The notes below the pieces were generated by a model. It was given only the letters and a program-made list of their open reading frames with translations, was not told the origin of the DNA and did not search any database. The position numbers and the translations under genes are program-made. Below are positions 33,094 to 35,781 of a stretch of 35,781 nucleotides of DNA, piece after piece (within the stretch, counting starts at the first letter, position 1; the number at the start of each line of letters is the position of its first letter). The DNA is from Elysia marginata (taxonomy: Eukaryota; Mollusca; Gastropoda; Plakobranchidae), in NCBI GenBank assembly GCA_019649035.1, contig BMAT01004478.1, positions 67,397 to 103,177 of the forward strand. Direction: 5' to 3'.

Positions 33094-34570
33094 GATAGAC
33101 AAATCTGCAGCAATGATAAGAATAACGTAGGCTAGTAGATTTCTGCAACAATCATTTGTAAGTCTTAAGTCCATCGAGGATGTATTTCAAGTGAGGAAGA
33201 TAAATCTTTGATGCTTTATGCCAGTCTTCCAATAATGTACGCAACGTCAAATTTTGACAAGCCAAAGGCATTGTTGCCTTTTTCAGTCGACTGATAAATA
33301 AACGGAACGTAAAATAGTCTCATGTCTAAGGCACTATACCTTGTTTCAGTCTCACTACGAACGTGTATGGGTTCAATTTGATTTTGAAAAGGCATTAATG
33401 CTTTTTGACAGACAAATAAGATCAAGTGCATGAGTGCCTTTTTGAACAGTAATTATACTAATTTATTCAACTTCTATGCATACTCAGCTTTAATGTTTCA
33501 AGGAAACTAGGGGGTCTTATTGTAATATGCATTGATGAAATAAATTTCGTAAAAGTGCTTTTTGTCAGTCCACGTTAGACCTAGACAAGTGCTGATGGAA
33601 AAGAATATTTTAGGACACTCCTTTCTCCTTTCTTTCTTTAAGTGGTAACAGAAATATGCATAAATGCCAATGTATTAATAGCTTCGACTACACACATCAA
33701 CCTTAAAGATTCAATGTACAAGTTTCGTTATGTTCTGTTTTATGTGCGCCTATTTTTTCTTTATCGCCAATTTATGTCAATTAAATGTACCTGCCTCGTT
33801 AAAGAAATGCGTCAAGAGTAGTGAGAGTACCAATTCATAAAATGTCATAAATCAGGGAATGTAAGAAAAGTATGTTTTAGATCCCATTTATAACAATGAA
33901 AATTCTGCATGTGTGTGGGTGCGATTGCATTTAGTCTTTGTTATGATTCTGACCTAGATCTCTTGTGGATCATGGTAATAACAAATCTTTTCCGCCTTAC
34001 TTTCTGCAGGAAGTTTTAATGTGGCACGGTTGAAATTGCTAATTGAGCACCTCTAAGTAATAATAATACTAATCATGAAGTTATTTTCTAGTGCCTTTTC
34101 CAACATGTATGTAGACTCGTAGCTCTTTTCTATAATATGTCTACCCAAACAAACAATGCTGACATAATGACAGTTTTGTACAAAACATACTCCTTCACAA
34201 TTCAAACAAACAGGAGAAAAACAAAAGGTGCATGTACAAAAATTAAAGAAAGAAAGGATATACATTTACCATCGGTAGTTGGGTAAATTTCTCGAGAGAA
34301 ACTTATTAAGGTCATCATTGGCAAGTTTTATTACCTTACCGCACAAAGAGGTACACAATATGCAAAAAGGAAGTCAGAATAGATTGGTGTTTTCTACTGT
34401 TTACCAGAATGCACGAGATTTGGGTCAGAACTATTTTTGCACGATAGTTCTAAGTATACTTTGAGACTACTTTTTAGGACAAGAAGGTATTAGAGAGATT
34501 TTCCCCCCAGTCAGTATCAAGTTTACACGATAGCTGTTATTCCATATTGGTTGAGATCGACGTCATTTTG
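33094..34570. other. Intergenic, one diverged internal duplication
   Basis: About 33250-33300 and 33381-33420 share ATTTTGA..AA, GGCATT, GC.TTTTT and AAATAA in order, suggesting an old local duplication. Other open frames (33216-33431, 34053-34265, 34279-34464) have no recognisable motif. Confidence 0.35.
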
Positions 34571-34572
34571 GT

Positions 34573-34926
34573 CTAGATCTAGATCTTCATCATACAATCA
34601 TATCTTGTCAAGTGTTCAACAAGCAACTTGAGTATGATCGCTGATACATAGGAAGCTATCAATGTCTCGGGAATTTTTCGAAGCGACAAAATATTCAGGC
34701 ATTCATTTTTAGGAAAAAAAACGAACTTTACTTTTAGATGCAATATAATATTTTTTCTTGTAAATAGAGGCTCAGGTGAATTTTTGAGTGTGTATAGTAC
34801 TGAAATTCAAAGTCCGACTAGATCTAGATCTAGATTCTCTTCACTGCTAATTTCATACCTTTAAAATCTTTCAAAAATTCGATTGCGCAGCGGCTGTCTG
34901 TACAACTTATTTGGATCTCTAGATCT
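34573..34926. repeat. Cluster of TAGATC/AGATCT units
   Basis: Short tandem TAGATC runs at 34573-34587 and 34818-34834, plus a single CTAGATCTA at about 34919-34927. The units are self-complementary, so each run is also a palindrome. Isolated AGATCT sites occur elsewhere in the window at roughly the expected rate; the clustering here is the unusual part. Confidence 0.5.
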
Positions 34927-35013
34927 ACATTTTTTAATGAGGCGTACCTTAAATGGTATCGTTTATTCTCTGTGTTTATTGTTATATGGCTTACTGTTGG
35001 TGTGCATCCGGAT

Positions 35014-35781
35014 TCAATTAATGGTTGCCTTTGGTTCGATTTGGATCTTCCCGTTCAAGTAAATGAGTTGCTTAGAGAGGCTGAGCAAGGACCTTCGACC
35101 TGCATTGTTATGAAGAAGTAAGGTCCTGGAGGTGCTAACCTTTGGTCGCTGCTCATTGATTGCTTTTTTCACCTGGGAAAGCACATACTGGACATAATAA
35201 TATGTGGCAGTCATTGTAGTTTCTTGAGGCAAAATGTCAACTACAAGTGAGCCACTGTAATTGAAGAACACCGTAAACATTCTCTTTCGGCATTGAAATC
35301 CTGGACGCAACTCGACGGGTGAATCTATCTACCCACATGCGATTGAGGCGTTTCAGTGGGATGTTAAAGAAGGGGAATCAAGTTTCATTACTTGTGACGA
35401 TGTCGTCAAGCCTTTTACGGCCATGCGGTTCAAACATATTCAGCAAATATGTTACACAACGAACATTCTCTCTCTTTTGATCAACCGTTATAAAAAATGA
35501 GGTATCCATCGGGCACATACCTTTTTCATACTGAGATGTTAAGTTATGATGGTATGAACTGTGTTGGGACTTTTCCGATGGCCCCCAGCGTGACGTCACT
35601 ATGGAGCGTGACTTGAGCGGCCCTTTGTGATTGGTCGACAGCAACCACACGTGTTCGCGGCTCTGAAGCTGGGAAGTGAGCTCTTCACTCCAGTTATAGT
35701 CGTCATTGGGACAAGACGTCCCTGAGTCCCCGTATACAAAGCAGCTGCATTGAGAGAAGACTTCGCCAGAGCGATCTTCTG
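35014..35781 (-). pseudogene. Dead mariner-family transposase, partial at right edge
   Basis: Reverse-strand fragments read VDQKRENVRCVTYLLNMF followed by EPHGRKRLDDIVTSNET (35378-35650 frame), then NIPLKRLNRMW, then RPGFQCRKRMFTVFF, VVDILPQETTMTATYYYVQ and RTLLLHNNA (35014-35310 frame). The order and spacing match the catalytic domain of mariner (DD34D, Tc1/mariner) transposases. Lesions: a frameshift near 35491-35497 at an A6 run, a TGA in place of the Trp codon of the E-T-W motif (35378-35380), and another frameshift between about 35310 and 35340. Similarity fades by about 35030, before the PHPPYSPDLAPCD-type motif and third acidic residue, so the 3' end is lost or too decayed. The N-terminal DNA-binding part would lie towards and beyond the right edge. 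Both identifiable catalytic Asp positions are Asn (35387-35389 and 35107-35109). Not functional. Confidence 0.85.

Overview
This is animal (eukaryotic) genomic DNA. It is AT-rich, with intron-scale spacing, long microsatellites, tRNA-derived SINE copies and transposon fossils. There are no operons, ribosome binding sites or dense ORFs. The one clear gene is a two-exon aminergic G protein-coupled receptor that looks most like the beta-adrenergic-like octopamine receptors of protostomes. With the repeat content (tRNA-SINEs, a mariner, TATC/GA/ATC microsatellites, TAGGCCTA palindromes), this suggests a lophotrochozoan, most plausibly a mollusc and perhaps a gastropod. The species-level part of that is inference.

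Layout. 1-3184: flank with two GA microsatellites, a 29-bp tandem dimer and a CpG-rich patch (2155-2300) that could be a promoter or 5' non-coding exon. 3185-3585: coding exon 1 (N-terminus to the Arg of the DRY motif). 3586-11120: a 7.5-kb phase-2 intron holding a TATC microsatellite, a long degenerate ATC repeat and a tRNA-SINE fragment. 11121-11919: coding exon 2 (Tyr of DRY to the stop); the spliced product is 399 residues. A poly(A) signal lies at 12142. From about 12.2 kb to the right end I see no gene with recognisable homology. This part holds a stem-loop SINE/LINE tail seen three times (14.3, 26.3 and 33.05 kb), an 11-bp minisatellite (17.8 kb), an assembly gap inside a GA repeat (20.1 kb), a probable non-LTR retrotransposon remnant (20.9-21.1 kb), a full tRNA-SINE (26.3-26.6 kb), a SINE with an exact 13-bp target-site duplication (31.7-31.9 kb), and a dead mariner transposase entering from the right edge (35.0-35.8 kb).

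Most notable points: the receptor carries Phe instead of the usual TM6 toggle-switch Trp in an otherwise canonical sequence. The SINE at 31.7 kb has a clean boundary and an unassigned body. The repeated SINE tails share a stem-loop whose pairing is kept despite base changes. The mariner has lost both identifiable catalytic Asp residues to Asn. I found no convincing multi-gene novel system. Several GC-rich islands with coding-like frames or good splice donors are listed at low confidence.
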